Made by a program: the position numbers and the translations under genes. A stretch of 64,000 nucleotides of DNA, from contig NC_091246.1 in the NCBI RefSeq assembly GCF_042477335.2, positions 106,297,001 to 106,361,000 of the forward strand, given 5' to 3'. Shown here in pieces: positions 1-11,705 of this stretch; the first letter of the stretch is position 1; each line of letters begins with the position of its first letter. The DNA comes from Ovis canadensis (taxonomy: Eukaryota; Chordata; Mammalia; Artiodactyla; Bovidae). The notes below the pieces were generated by a model, which was not told the origin of the DNA, did not search any database, and worked only from the letters and a program-made list of their open reading frames with translations.

Positions 1-184
1 ACATCTCCTTAAAGCTAGAGGGTCGAACAGCTTCCAGTTATCAAGGATGCATCTCAAGGGCGTCTGCTGGGAAGTGGACTGCTTATTTCCCATCTGAAAG
101 ACAGTCATGACAGGGAGAAAAGAAAAAGATCTCTTTTGATTTTTATGGGTGGACTTCCTTAGGGGTGAGGCTTTCTGAAGCTTC

Positions 185-830
185 TCCTACCCAGAACTGT
201 TGCAACCTGAGAGCCAGGTGTCCCCGGGTCAGGGTGCAGATCCCCAGGCAGGCTGAGGCGTGACAGCCTCCTAGAGATCGAATCCCTAGGCAGGTTGAGG
301 CCTGACGGCCTCCTGAGAATTGGGTCCCTGGGCAGGTCGAGGCGTGATGACCTCCTGGGACCCCTGGGACTGGAGTTTGGGCATCCCCAAGGTCTCCAGC
401 ATGACCAGTGCTGGGTAGAATTAAGGGGTTTGTAACTCATTGCTAGTTTGCCCACCATGGACGGGAATAGATATGATGTAAGCTCACCCTGCCTAGCACT
501 GTTGCAACCTGAGAGCCAGGCATCCCCGGGTCAGGGTGCAGATCCCCAGGCAGGCTGAGGCGTGACAGCCTCCTAGAGATCGAATCCCCGGGCAGGTCGA
601 GGTGTGATGGCCTCCCAAGAATTGAGTCCCTGGGCAGGTTGATGCGTGATGACCTCCTGGGACCCCTGGGACTGGTGGATCCCTGAGCAGGTTGAGGCGT
701 GACAACCTTTAGAGGACCAGATCCCTAGGCAGGTCAAGGCGTGATGACCTCCTGGGACCCCCGGACTGGAGTTGGGCATCCCCAAGATCTCCAGTGTGAC
801 CAGTACTGGGTAGGATTAGGGGGTTGGATA
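185..830. repeat. 42-bp minisatellite inside two larger direct repeats
   Basis: Two related blocks (about 185-440 and 485-830) start with the same GTTGCAACCTGAGAGCCAGG sequence and end with a similar GACCAGT-CTGGGTAG sequence. Inside each are degenerate units of about 42 bp built on GGCAGGttGAGGCgTGA and CCTCCtgGA cores: about three units in the first block and five in the second. The small open frames here are repeat translations, not genes. Confidence 0.75.
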
Positions 831-1732
831 TTATAGAGTATTTCCCTCCCAAGGCCAGCTATTTTCTGGTTGTCTCTCCAGAATATTGTAGAGGCAACCT
901 TGTGGGTCTGGATGGGGCTCAGGAAAAGAGCATGAAACAGGAGGGAAGGGCAGAGCACAACCTTTGAAAGAATGACATAGCACAAGGGTATAATGTAAAC
1001 CAATTAAAATCAGTTGGGTCCAAGATGACAAGTCAAATTCAAGTAAACCTTAATCTCCAAGCTATAAGCCAACAGACACACCCAGAGGTGGCAGGACAGC
1101 TCTAAGGCACTGTCAAAAGATGGAGGAGTGGGTGGTTCCCCAATGACTGGGATGATCCTCTCACTTATTAGCATATGAATTCACCCTACTCGCAAAACCT
1201 AGCCAGGCCACATTCCTTGGCCAGTACCCTGTAGAGTGGGCGCTTCTCTCTGAATCTTAACAAGTCTACCTCTTATCTATCGCTTTGACTCTTAATGAAT
1301 ATTTGCAATGAGACCCCAGAGCCTGAGCTTTATTACCTGAAGCCATTCTGGGTTTTGGTCGGGCTCAAGTCCCAGGAGAGGGCTGAAGGAGAGGAGGAAA
1401 AAGCAGTGGGGAAAATGTGCCAAGGAATCCCCTTCATAGCCCGCCGGAAAATTTGCTAAATATTTGACCAGTGCTCAGTTTCATTGGTCTGATCCTTGGC
1501 ACAGAGAAGAGAAAGGACAGAAGAATCACCACCGGCTTGTGTAACAGCTACTGGGGCTCAGCAGATAGCGCCTTTGGGACATGCTGAGGAGTAGCCTCTC
1601 CAGAGTCCCTCAATTGTGTCCCCTGCTGCTGGCCTGTTCGCAGGAGGTTTGAGGAAACAAGAAATGAGAGATTGTAAAGGAATTAAGATTTCGTTAGGCA
1701 TGTCCCTCCAGCCATAGGAGCGAGGACTTCTT

Positions 1733-1735
1733 ACC
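1733..1735 (-). promoter_or_regulatory. Candidate retroviral splice donor
   Basis: The minus strand reads GTTAAG|GTAAGAAG, a near-consensus 5' splice site, about 205 nt downstream of the primer-binding site. That is where a retroviral leader normally keeps its major donor. Use is inferred. Confidence 0.45.
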
Positions 1736-1939
1736 TTAACTGGAGGTCTTCTGGAATCTGAGACTGGGCTGCGTGAGCTTTCTGCTGAGTTTGTTTTTTG
1801 CTGTCCTGGTTTCCAGCACGATGGGCCTTCCCCTGCACTGGATTTCCTTCGCGTTCTCCCTCTACTGTGGGAGCTTCGCTGAGTTGGGCTCCTGCTGTGC
1901 TTGGCCTCTTCCACACAGAGATTGTTTCAGCCAGGTTAA

Positions 1940-1957
1940 ATCCGAGTCACGGCACCA
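1940..1957 (-). promoter_or_regulatory. tRNA-His primer-binding site of the retrovirus
   Basis: The minus strand reads TGGTGCCGTGACTCGGAT, complementary to the 3' end of tRNA-His and the same primer class used by HERV-H-type elements. It lies 4 nt past the likely LTR end (CA at 1962-1963). This orients the element as minus strand. Confidence 0.8.
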
Positions 1958-2480
1958 TAGGTGCCATGCGAGTGTATGTTCCTCGGTTCTTTGTCTCGTG
2001 ACAACAAAGATTTGGGGTGATGGACGTTAAAGCCCCCTCGGCATGTCACAGCTCTCAGGTCTTGGATAGACCATGTTATAGCTCTCAGGTCTCGAATGGA
2101 CCATGTTATAGCTCTTAGACAAATCAGTGTTACAGCTCAGTGTTATAGCTCTGTTTTATTTAGAAGATAGCAAGAAAATCCATCTTTGAGGCGTGAGGGT
2201 ATGTCAATCCAAAAGACATGAGGAGGAGAGTGCCCCAGCACGTGGGGGAGAGAGAGAGCGAGCTAGCTTTGGCTCCTCTATTTATATGTTTTTCTCTCCC
2301 CTGGGCCTGTTCTATGTAAATCAGGCCAGCCAGGAGTGTGTTTGTTTTACCTGAGGTCCTCACTGTGGTCCTCGGACCTTCTTTTGTTCTATTTTTGCAG
2401 ACTTTTCCCTTCCTTGTCCTTTAGCCACTGCCATTTTGGACTCCTTTTCATTATTCTGCCTACCTAGCATTACTATTACA
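1958..2480 (-). mobile_element. Retroviral 5' LTR
   Basis: Read on the minus strand, the LTR begins TGTAATAG at 2480. It has a TATA box (ATATAAATA, 2279-2287) and a polyadenylation signal AATAAA (2155-2160). U5 contains about three copies of a 30-bp motif (GAGAGCTATAACATGGTC-type, 2046-2150), and the LTR ends near 1962 just before the tRNA-His site. The layout (U3, TATA, R, polyA signal, U5, primer site) is complete. The exact 3' end is uncertain by a few bases. Confidence 0.8.
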
Positions 2481-2535
2481 TCAGCTCCACCTCAGATCAT
2501 TAGGCATTAGATTGTGAAGTTTTGGGACCCCCTTT

Positions 2536-3268
2536 CTCTTGATGAAAGTGAAAGAGGAGAGTGAAAAAATTGGCTTAAAGCTCAACATTCAGAAAACAAA
2601 GATCATGGCACCCAATCCTATCACTTTATGTCAAATAGATGGAGAAACAGTGGAAACAGTGTCAGACTTTATTTTTTGGGCTCCAAAATCATTGCAGATG
2701 GTGATTGCAGCCATGAAATTAAAAGATGCTTACTCCTTGGAAGAAAAGTTATGACCAACCTAGACAACATATTGAAAAACAGAGACATTACTTTGCTAAC
2801 AAAGATCTTGTCTAGTCAAGGCTATGGTTTTTCCTGTAGTCATGTATGGATGTGAGAGTTGGACTATAAAGAAAGCTGAGTGCCAAAGAATTGATGCTTT
2901 TGAACTATGGTGTTGGAGAAGACTCCTGAGAGTCCCTTGGACTGCAAGGAGATCCAACCAGCCCATCCTAAAAGAGATCAGTTCTGAACATTCACTGAAG
3001 GACTGATGTTGAAGCTGAAACTCCAATCCTTTGGCTATCTGATGTGAAGAACTGACTCATTTGAGAAGACTCTGATACTGGGAAAGACTGAAGGTGGGAG
3101 GAGAAGGGTATGACAGAAGATGAGATGGTTGGATGGCATCACTGACTAAATGGACATGAGTTTGAGTCAACTCCAGGAGTTGGTGATGGAAAGGGAGGCC
3201 TGGTGTGCTGCAGTCCATAGGGTCACAAAGAGTCAGATACGACTGAGCGATTGAACTGAACTGAACTT
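2536..3268 (+). mobile_element. BovB LINE, 3' part
   Basis: The 3' portion of BovB ORF2, after the YADD motif, is recognisable in broken frames (2539-2754, 2824-3006). It is followed by the BovB 3' end (GAGTCAGATACGACTGAGCG) and a short CTGAA-type tail. It is 5'-truncated and decayed. Confidence 0.9.
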
Positions 3269-4675
3269 CCTCTAAAGAAAAAAGCCTCTGGGAAAAGGGA
3301 TCTCAGTTATCTGAGTATTATGAATGCCCCCACCTTTTACGGGGACTGATGCAATTATAAATGTTACTATCTGAAGATATCTAGGGCTTATTCTTCATTC
3401 ACCAGTGTGTGCAGACATAAAGTTAGGATAAATTTGAGCAGGTAGCTTACAGAAGTGTTGTTTAAATGAGTTCTTTGTATAATGAAGTTCAATAAGTTAT
3501 TTGGTGTCTTGATTTAGTGAGCCAACATGCTAATTAAACACTTTGGGATTTGTTTTGACTACTTTCCCTTAGCTTGGCATCATTTATAACCTGATTATTT
3601 TGTTCAAACTAAGGTTGGACATGGAAAACTGCTTTTGTAGATGAAGAGAATCAAGAGAACATTTAAAGCTTTTATTATAGAATGTAAAGTATTTAGTGTC
3701 TATAATCTTTGACATTGCTCACTCCTAAGGAAATTAAATTAATTTGGTTGATATTTAATAACAAGTAGATGCTTATATTTTCTACCAGTTATAATATTTT
3801 AATCTGCATAAAGACCTTTATGTTTAGTCTCTGCTACTGCCAATATCAGATTTTGTGTTCAGAGATAGCTCAGTGGTACACTCTTTGTAGCCATGTATAT
3901 AAAGAATCTCAATTAAAAAAACCCCAACAAATCCACTTATCTAACGTTTTCTTACTTTTCAATATTCTGCTACATGTTAAAAGTCTGATTTCCATGTTTG
4001 TCTTGGCTCTGTAATTTATAGTGTTCATTAGGCAATATGATTAAATAGCACTCAGTGAGCCTTTAAATATTTCTTAGTTTTAGCCTTTTGTGGAAGGTCA
4101 TCCTGTGTAAAGTCATTTGCAAATGATAGGTGACATCATTATTGTGTTTATTCTGCTGATACAAGCATCAAATTAAGCATTCTTATTATGAGATGGCCTG
4201 TCATAATATTGCCTAAAGAAAATGTTATAATGATCTCATTTGAGAGAGCTGACTCTGAAATGAGAATATCACCATTTGAGAATATCACTGATGGTAATAT
4301 TCTCATTTCAGATTTTTTCAAATTTCAGTTTAGAAAGTGATATTTCCCTTCATTTATTTTAACCTATTTGCATGTCTTTAAATATTATTTGAAACTATGA
4401 ATGGTATTTTTAGTTTGTTGACCTGAGTCTATACAAAAACAAATTATAATAGACTCCTATTGACCTAACAATAGACAAAATTAAGACCTATCAGATAAAA
4501 GGGCTTCTCTGATACTTTACAGACTGACTGAAGGCCATTTTTAAACTAATTGTAACTTAAGTATGGAACATGACAAGATTAAGATACTATACAGATCATA
4601 ATCTGTTTCAGTTGGTTTTTAATAGTAAATAGGACAGATTCAGAGGTGAAGAAATAAGTAATACTAGCTCTCTTA
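3269..4675. other. AT-rich DNA, no gene seen
   Basis: There is no coding signal and no repeat family I can name. The one clear structure is the inverted repeat at 4255-4311. Short open frames such as 3769-4014 look random. Confidence 0.6.
4255..4311. repeat. 20-bp inverted repeat (hairpin)
   Basis: The arm 4255-4274 and the reverse complement of 4292-4311 match at 19 of 20 bases, separated by a 17-nt loop. The motif TGAGAATATCAC also occurs twice in direct orientation (4261-4272 and 4277-4288). It could be a remnant of a small palindromic DNA transposon, but no family or target duplication was recognised. Confidence 0.7.
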
Positions 4676-4676
4676 T

Positions 4677-4890
4677 GTGCATGCATGTTAAGTTGCTTCA
4701 GTTGTGTCCAACTCTTTGTGACCCCATGGGTAGTAGCCTGCCAGGCTCCTCTGTCCATGGAGTTCTCCAGGAAAGAGTACTGGACTTGGTTGCCATTCCT
4801 CCTCCAGGGGATCTTCCCAACCCAGAGAATGAACCTGTGTCTCCTGCACTGCAGGCAGATTCTTTACCACTGGGCCATCGGGGAAGCCCA
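4677..4890 (-). mobile_element. Bov-tA SINE
   Basis: An antisense copy of the ruminant tRNA/BovB SINE. The plus strand carries the complement of the A/B-box tRNA part (GATTCTTTACCACTGGGCCA) and of the GAGTCGGACACGACT-type part. Confidence 0.9.
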
Positions 4891-5503
4891 TATTACCTCT
4901 CTTGGTAAAAGCTAAATCTCAAATCAAAATATGTTATTTAAACATATATTGTTTGGAAAAACTTCAAGTTATGTAATTTCTTATGGATATATAGTAGCCA
5001 GTTGGCAGAAAGAGGATCTGATGTACCCCTAGGACATGTGTGAAAATAAACTTTGTTATGATATTTCCACCAAATTCATAACTAATCATGGATTTTTACA
5101 TCCACAGACCCAGTTACAAATATTTATGTTTTGGTAGTTTGATATATTATAATGATTTGTGCTTTAGGAGATAGAGAATGCACTTTTGAAGATAATTTAA
5201 AAATAATATGTTTTTCAAATGATAATTTTTTAGAGTGCTGTGATATTCTTACTGAAATTAAACCTAAGAGTTGCAAGAACACTTCAGGATGATTTAATCA
5301 GGTCAGTTTCATCATGGCTAATGTTTAAAAAAAAAAAAAACCCAAACCACATAACAGCAACAACCACAAAATTTCCCAACATTGTCTGAAGATTTAATAG
5401 ATTTTTGATATTCATTCTAGGTTTAGGAGTCCAGGAGAATATGCTGACAACTTGTATTAAAAAATAAATACAGAAAGAAATGAAATTACCCTGAGTGTTT
5501 TTA
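4891..5503. other. AT-rich DNA, no gene seen
   Basis: No gene or classified repeat. It holds the left copy (5241-5279) of a 39-bp direct repeat whose partner is at 6201-6239, and an A14 run near 5327. Confidence 0.5.
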
Positions 5504-5929
5504 AAATTAATTTTTAAAATATATAAATTTATTTATTTTAATTGGAGGTTAATTACTTTACAATATTGTATTGGTTTTGCCATACATCAACATGAATCTG
5601 CCACAGGTATACACGTGTTCCCCATCCTGAACCCGCCTCCCTCCTCCCTCCCTGTACCATCCCTCTGGGTCGTCCCAGTGCACCAGCCCCAAGCATCCAG
5701 TATCATGTATTGAACCTGGACTGGCGACTCGTTTCATATATGGTATTATACATGTTTCAATGCCATTCTCCCAAATCACCCCACCCTCTCCCTCTCTGAC
5801 AGAGTCCAAAAGACTGTTCTATATATCTGTGTCTCTTTTGATGTATTACTCAGCCATTAAAAAGAATACATTTGAATCAGTTCTAGTGAGGTGGATGAAA
5901 CTGGAACCTATTATATAAATTAATTTTTA
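5504..5929 (-). mobile_element. L1 3' end with 5' inversion and target duplication
   Basis: Positions 5517-5841 are the antisense ruminant L1 3' UTR (TTGGTTTTGCCATACATCAA, then the C-rich segment). Positions 5842-5914 are L1 sequence in the opposite orientation (ACTCAGCCATTAAAAAGAAT). This is the head-to-head structure made by twin priming. A 13-bp direct repeat, AAATTAATTTTTA, flanks it at 5504-5516 and 5917-5929. Confidence 0.8.
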
Positions 5930-6200
5930 TTGGAGTATATAGTTGCTTTACAATGTACTAATTTCTACTGTACAGGAAAATGAATCAGCCATACATATAC
6001 ATATATCCTCCCTTTTGGATTTCCCATTTAGGTCACCGTAATGTATTGAGTAGAGTTCCCTGTACTATACAGTGAGTTCTCATTAGTTATCTATTTTATA
6101 AATAGTATCAGTATTGTACATGCGTCAATCCCAGTCTCCCAATTCATCCTATCTCCCCTATCCCCCTTGGTATCCATATATTTGTTCTGTACATCTGTCC
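5917..6200 (-). mobile_element. Older L1 3' UTR fragment
   Basis: The antisense 3' end of an older L1 subfamily (TTTTATTGGAGTATATAGTTGC, then CCCCTATCCCCCTTGG). It served as the target of the younger L1 at 5504-5929. Confidence 0.65.
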
Positions 6201-6540
6201 TGATATTCTTACTGAAATTAAATCTAAGAGTTGCAAGAATACTTTCTGTCAATTTTTGTCCAAGTGTGGTTTGAAAACTAATGATATATTTTCAGTACTG
6301 CACTGTAAGAATATTGAAATGGCAAGAAAACTATGTTACTCCTGAGGGACATTCTCTGACATTTTCTGACAGTAGCAGATTTCCTGAAATTTATATTCCC
6401 TTAGCTTCTGATCATGTCCACATCATACTTTGTTTGTTTGTCCTTATAGATTGAGAGTTTAAGAATGTAGAACTCCCAGATCTAGCATGCTGATGCCCTA
6501 TTCATTTAATCAGGCTAGAATGGCCTTGAATGTTTGCTTT

Positions 6541-6757
6541 ATTTTTTTAAATTAAATTTTTATTTTTACTTTATTTTACTTTACAATACTGTATTGGTTT
6601 TGCCATACATTGACATGAATCCACCAAGGGTGTACATGCGATCCCAAACATGAACCCCCCTCCCACCTCCCTCCCCATAACATCCCTCTGGGTCATCCCT
6701 GTGCACCAGCTCCAAGCATGCTGTATCCTGCATCGGACATAGACTGGCGATTCGATT
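6541..6757 (-). mobile_element. L1 3' end, truncated
   Basis: An antisense ruminant L1 3' terminus: poly-T-rich start, then TATTGGTTTTGCCATACATT and the CCTCCCTCCCC segment. It is only about 215 bp long. Confidence 0.75.
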
Positions 6758-7087
6758 ATGACAAATAGAAACTATCTGAAATAATCCATAAGAATTAACA
6801 GAGGTTTTTTATATCTTACAGTCCACAGAAAAACTCTGTATTACATGTGTAATATAGAGCCATTTCTCTTACATATCATAACTGGAAATTTTTATCTTAC
6901 TCTTTTCCCTAAATACATTAGAATGTGTATTAACCGTTTTTTCAATAAGAAAAAAATAATATGTAGGGAATATCATGAATTTTAGTCATCTAGGTTATCC
7001 TGAAGTACTCCAAGAACATCATCATATTTAAAATTCTTAAAACATGTCTTTTGCATGTAGTAATAAAACTTGCCTATATTTAAGAAT
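6758..7087. other. AT-rich spacer, nothing recognised
   Basis: No gene, known repeat or regulatory structure seen. Confidence 0.5.
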
Positions 7088-7448
7088 GTTGCTGTTTTAG
7101 TCACTAAATCATGTCCAACTCTTTTGCAATCCTATGGACTATAGACTACCAGGCTACTCTGTTCATGGGATTTTACAGGCAAGAATACTGGAGCTGCCAT
7201 TTCCTTCTTCAGAAAATCTTCCCAACCCAGGGATTGAACCTGCATCTCCTGTAGTGCAGGTAGATTCTTTACCTCTGAGCCATGCGGGAATCCATATGCA
7301 AGTATAACAATACTGAAACAGTGAACTGGAGAAGGAAATGGCAACCCATTCCAGTATTCTTGCCTGGAGAATCCCATGGGCAGAGAAGCCTGCTGGACTA
7401 CAGTCTGTGGGGTTACAAAGAGTCAGACATGACTGAATGACTAGGCAC
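7088..7448. mobile_element. Two Bov-tA SINE copies, head to head
   Basis: Positions 7088-7294 are an antisense Bov-tA copy. Positions 7327-7448 are a sense-oriented Bov-A half unit (GGAGAAGGAAATGGCAACCC to GAGTCAGACATGACTGAATG). About 30 bp of other sequence separates them. Confidence 0.85.
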
Positions 7449-7691
7449 AAATAGTGAATAAAACATGCCATACAGTTTTTTTCTAATCTCTTTCCAAGTA
7501 TTATCATACTGTTAATACCAGTAGGTAGGTACTATTGTTAACCTGAGAGGAAGGCCTAAGAGTAGGGCCCAACAGTAGTGCTGAGGGAAAGTCTTTCAGA
7601 AAGTTTAATAGGAAACAAATCATGTAGCAAATTAGGGAAAGAAGAGAGTTTTAACTTACTGTTTGAACCTTTTTTTTTTTTGCATACCATT

Positions 7692-9358
7692 ACTAATCTC
7701 TGACCTAATAGAAGCAGAAGATATTAAGAAGAGGTGGCAAGAATACAAAGAAGAACTGTACAAAAAAGATCTTCACAACCAAGATAATCACGATGGTGTG
7801 ATCACTCACCTAAGCCAGACATCCTGGAATGTGAAGTCAAGTGGGCCTTAGAAAGCATCACTAAGAACAAAGCTAGTGGAGGTGATGGCATTCCAGTTGA
7901 GCTAATTCAAATCCTGAAAGATGATGCTGTGAAAGTGCTGCACTCAATATGTCAGCAAATTTGGGAAACTCAGCAGTGACCACAGGACTGGAAAATGTCT
8001 TTCATTCCAATCCCAAAGAAAGGCAATGCCAAAGAATGCTCAAACTACCACACAATTGCACTCATCTCACACGCTAGTAAAGTAATGCTCAAAATTCTCC
8101 AAGCCAGGCTTTAACAATACATGAACCATGAACTTCCAGATGTTCAAGCTGGCTTTAGAAAAGGCAGAGGAATCAGAGATCAAATTACCAACATCCGCTG
8201 GATCATCGAAAAAGCAAGAGTTCCAGAAAAACATCTATTTCTGCCTTCTTGACTATGCCAAAGCCTTTGATTGTGTGGATCACAATAAACTGTGGAAAAT
8301 TTTTCAAGAGGTGGGAATACCAGAGCACCTGACCTGCCTCTTGAGAAACCTATATGCAGGTGAGGAAGCAACAGTTAGAACTGGACATGGAACAACAGAC
8401 TGGTTCCAAACAGGAAAAAGAGTATGTCAAGGCTGTATATTGTCACCCTGCTTATTTAACTTCTATGCAGAGTACATCATGAGAAACGCTGGGCTGGAAG
8501 AAGCACAAGCTGGAATCAAGATTGCCAGGAGAGATATCAATAACCTCAGATATGCAGATGACACCACCCATATGGCAGAAAGTGAAGAGGAGCTAAAAAG
8601 CCTCCTGATGAAAGTGAAAGAGGAGAGTGAAAAAGTTGGCTTAAAGCTCAACATTCATAAAACAAAGTTCATGGCATCTGGTCTCATCACTTCATGGGAA
8701 ATAGATGGGGAAACAGGGGAAATAGATGGGGAAACAGTGGAAACAGTGTCAGACTTTATTTTTTAGGGCTCCAAAATCACTGCAGATGGTGACTGCAGCC
8801 ATGAAATTAAAAGACACTTACTCCTTGGAAGGAAAGTTATGATCAACCGAGATAGCATATTCAAAAGCAGAGACATTACTTTGCCGACTAAGGTCCATCT
8901 AGTCAAGGCTATGGTTTTTCCAGTGGTCATATATGGATGTGAGAGTTGGACTGTGAAGAAAGCTGAGAGCTGAAGAATTGATGCTTTTGAACTGTGGTGT
9001 TGGAGAAGACTCTTGAGAGTCCCTTGGACTGGAAGGAGATCCAACCAGTCCATTCTGAAGGAGATCAACCCTGGGATTTCTTTGGAGGGAATGATGCTGA
9101 AGCTGAAACTTCAGTACTTTGGCCACCTCATGGGAAGAGTTGACTCATTGGTAAAGATTCTGATGCTGGGAGGGATTGAGGGCAGGAAGAGAAGGGGACG
9201 ACAGAGGATGAGATGGCTGGATGGCATCACTGACTCTATGGATGTGAGTCTGAGTGAACTCCGGAGTCGGTGATGGACAGGGAGGCCTGGTGTGCTGCAA
9301 TTCATGTGGTCGCAAAAAGTTGGACACGACTGAGCGACTGAACTGAACTGAACTAATC
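7692..9358 (+). mobile_element. BovB LINE with decayed reverse transcriptase
   Basis: A 5'-truncated BovB of about 1.65 kb. The RT region survives as an open frame at 8128-8766 (212 aa) with AKAFDCVDHNKLW and the catalytic YADD motif. Other parts are split by stops and frameshifts. The copy also has a small internal duplication (GAAATAGATGGGGAAACAG twice, 8699-8734). The 3' end is the standard CTGAACTGAAC tail at about 9350. A weak 7-bp direct repeat, ACTAATC, flanks it (7692-7698 and 9352-9358). Confidence 0.95.
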
Positions 9359-10738
9359 CTCCAAATGTGTGGGTTGTATACATATGACTTTCCAGAGTGA
9401 ACTCTAGGTTTTTCAGCCTCCAAGCAGCCACATATAGCTGGCCATGTATAACTGTATCCTGACAATGAGACAGAAGAGGAAGCAACCTGTGATAGTTTTT
9501 GATCGACTTTCTTAAAAGATAGCTAGTATGTATGTTTGGTATTTTTCTCCTCATTTTTTCAAGGTGATGCTGGGAATAGAAATTAATAGCTGGAATTCCA
9601 TATTGGATCATAATAAGTTCTAAACCATGAGCTTTACCTGGTAAGGCTAGTCTTAAAATACTTTGGGTACTTTATTCTAACTCTCAATTGCTTAATCCCC
9701 AATATTTCATGAAAAAGAAATTTAACTTATGTCTTGTTTCACTCCCTATTTTCATCTCTGTATTATTTATAGCTGAATGGAATCCTTACTGATAAATTCA
9801 TTGTTATATTAAATAATATGAAGTTAAAGTATTTGAGAACACTGGTTATATATGTTTATATTCACTGTATTAAAATTAAAAGGAAGGAATTAAAAGCATG
9901 TATTAGCTAATTTTAAATGATAGTAATAAAACATTACATGTTAATATACTTAATGAAGAACAATTATATTTTCCAAAGCAAAAATGTAAAGAGAAAAGTG
10001 ACAGTTTTTAATGTCAGGTTTAATAAAAGAGATGTTGAATGGATTCTTATATCTGATGTTTGAATTTAATTTTTTGTCATGTGATTTACTGGTTAAAGTA
10101 TATGAACAAAATTTAGCCTCATAGAAATAAAACTGCTTTTGGAAAAGAGAGGAGTATCAATATTTTTGGGTAATTATGGATATTTTCGTCAAGTACTATT
10201 TCAAAACTCAACAAATGGTAATTTCTTAAATGTTAGCTGCAATCAATGAAACTGAAAGCACATCAATAATAATTTTATCCAGTTACATTTAAAATTTATT
10301 GGCATATCTTACTTTTTGGATGAATATTTTACCACTTTGGAAAATTACTAAGTAACAAAAAGCTTCCACATTTGATACATTTCAACAAAAGAAGAAAAAA
10401 ATTAAAAAAAGTCACAGCTAATCTCATCAGGAAAGACATTGTTAGAAAATGTGGTGGTTCCAAATTTTTCAAAATTCTAATATTTGAAAGCTTAAATGTT
10501 ATCATTAACAAAAATAACTGTCAGTTGCTGTCACAATAGGCTTTGTTCATTTTAAAAGAAAATACCCTTCAGATAACTAGAACTGAATAACTATTGTTAA
10601 TTGGTTGTTCTTTCTAGTAAAAATTGAATTCTGTAAATGTAGCTAGTTTAGTTCTTGTTTAAGACAATCTCCATATCTCAGTGTTCACCGAAAATGCTTT
10701 ACATGAGCTCCCCATTTTATCACTTATAATAATAAAAA
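9359..10738. other. AT-rich DNA, no gene seen
   Basis: No coding signal and no repeat family recognised on either strand. Possibly old unique intergenic sequence. Confidence 0.5.
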
Positions 10739-10739
10739 G

Positions 10740-11705
10740 ATGTGTCCTGAAGTGTAACAGAGCACAGTGAGCTCGGCCTTTAGCACGGCAGTCATTGCTG
10801 CGCATCATTACTCTGCACCCTGTTACCAGGCAGTGGATCCTGCTCAGCCATTGGGCAATGCAGCAGTGGGCCCTGCCCAAGGCAACCAACTAAGAAACCA
10901 CAGTTAGTGAGGGGATTCAGACAACAGCAGAGTGGTGGTTGTGAGGTGGGGAATGAGGTAAGAGGTGAATCCTGGCCTTCCCTTCCAGGCCCTTCAGGTC
11001 ACCCAGCCTTAGGCCAGCAGATGAGCTGGGGGCCCTAGAGAACATGTTTGGGGCTGTGTCCTGCAGGGCTTCAGAGCCCTCACGAAAGTCACCCACTAGC
11101 CTCAGCCCAGGCCTTGGGGCAGCAGTGAACCTCTCTCCCATTCTGCTCTCTGCAACCTAATAGCAGTGGCAGTCTGCTGGGTCGCAGTCTGTGGGACCTA
11201 GTCTCCCACTTTGGGTGTCATGAGAAGCCTGAGAGCCAGCTAGGTTGGGCCCCTGGCTTCTTTAGAGAAGACAGCTGGGTGGAGTCTGGGGACCCAGCCC
11301 TGAGGGAGCTGCCAACTGAGCTCTGTCTCCTCTTAGCCAAGATCAGGACCTTGGAGGGTGAAAGTTGTACCTTGGGACCTTGCCCTTTCTTGTCAAGTCA
11401 GAGAACAAGATTCATTTGGTAGAGATTTACAGAAACATCATCGCCTGGCCATGACCTGACCTCAAGAACCAAGGATCTAAGCCAGGAGATTTGCAACAAC
11501 TAACCTCATCCCTCCCTCACCTTTTTTTGCTTTCAAAAGGGCTTTGATGAGAGCTTTCAGTAATTTGCGGGGTTTGTAGAGCGTGAGCCCTCATCTGTTT
11601 ACATGGCCCTGTAATAAACCTTTCTCTCTTCCAAACTCCAGTGTTTTAGCATTGTTTGGCCTCACTGTGTGTCGGACACTTGGACTTGCATTGTTCAGCA
11701 ACACA
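10740..11705 (+). mobile_element. Probable solo LTR
   Basis: A GC-rich block in AT-rich surroundings. It contains a polyadenylation signal AATAAA at 11613-11618, then a U5-like pyrimidine-rich segment (CCTTTCTCTCTTCC) and GGCCTCACTGTGTGTCGG, ending near 11705. The 5' boundary is unclear and could be as late as about 11160. No internal viral genes are attached. Confidence 0.45.

Larger units (their letters stand above)
1..1939 (-). mobile_element. Endogenous retrovirus internal/leader region, partial
   Basis: On the minus strand this follows the LTR and primer-binding site at 1940-2480, so it should be the 5' internal part of an old retroviral copy that continues past the left edge. No gag, pol or env reading frame is recognisable. 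A 118-codon open frame at 1558-1914 is rich in Ser, Arg and Pro and matches nothing I know. A good splice donor is at 1733-1734. Positions 185-830 are a minisatellite. About 1100-1400 (+) resembles the R/U5 part of a second LTR, so the interval may be composite. The class is inferred only from the primer site. Confidence 0.55.

Noticed and set aside
159-705. Repetitive 99-aa and 70-aa frames
   Set aside because: They are translations of the 42-bp minisatellite with no start context or family.
1558-1914. 118-aa Ser/Arg-rich frame as a possible gag or accessory gene
   Set aside because: It crosses a strong splice donor in the leader, has low-complexity composition and no retroviral motif.
8128-8766. 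212-aa reverse transcriptase frame, and similar frames at 13541-14893, 31953-33267, 53856-54735, 61739-62212 and 62961-63937
   Set aside because: All are decayed BovB ORF2 pieces within LINE copies that share the same 3' end and often target duplications. They are not host genes or retrons.
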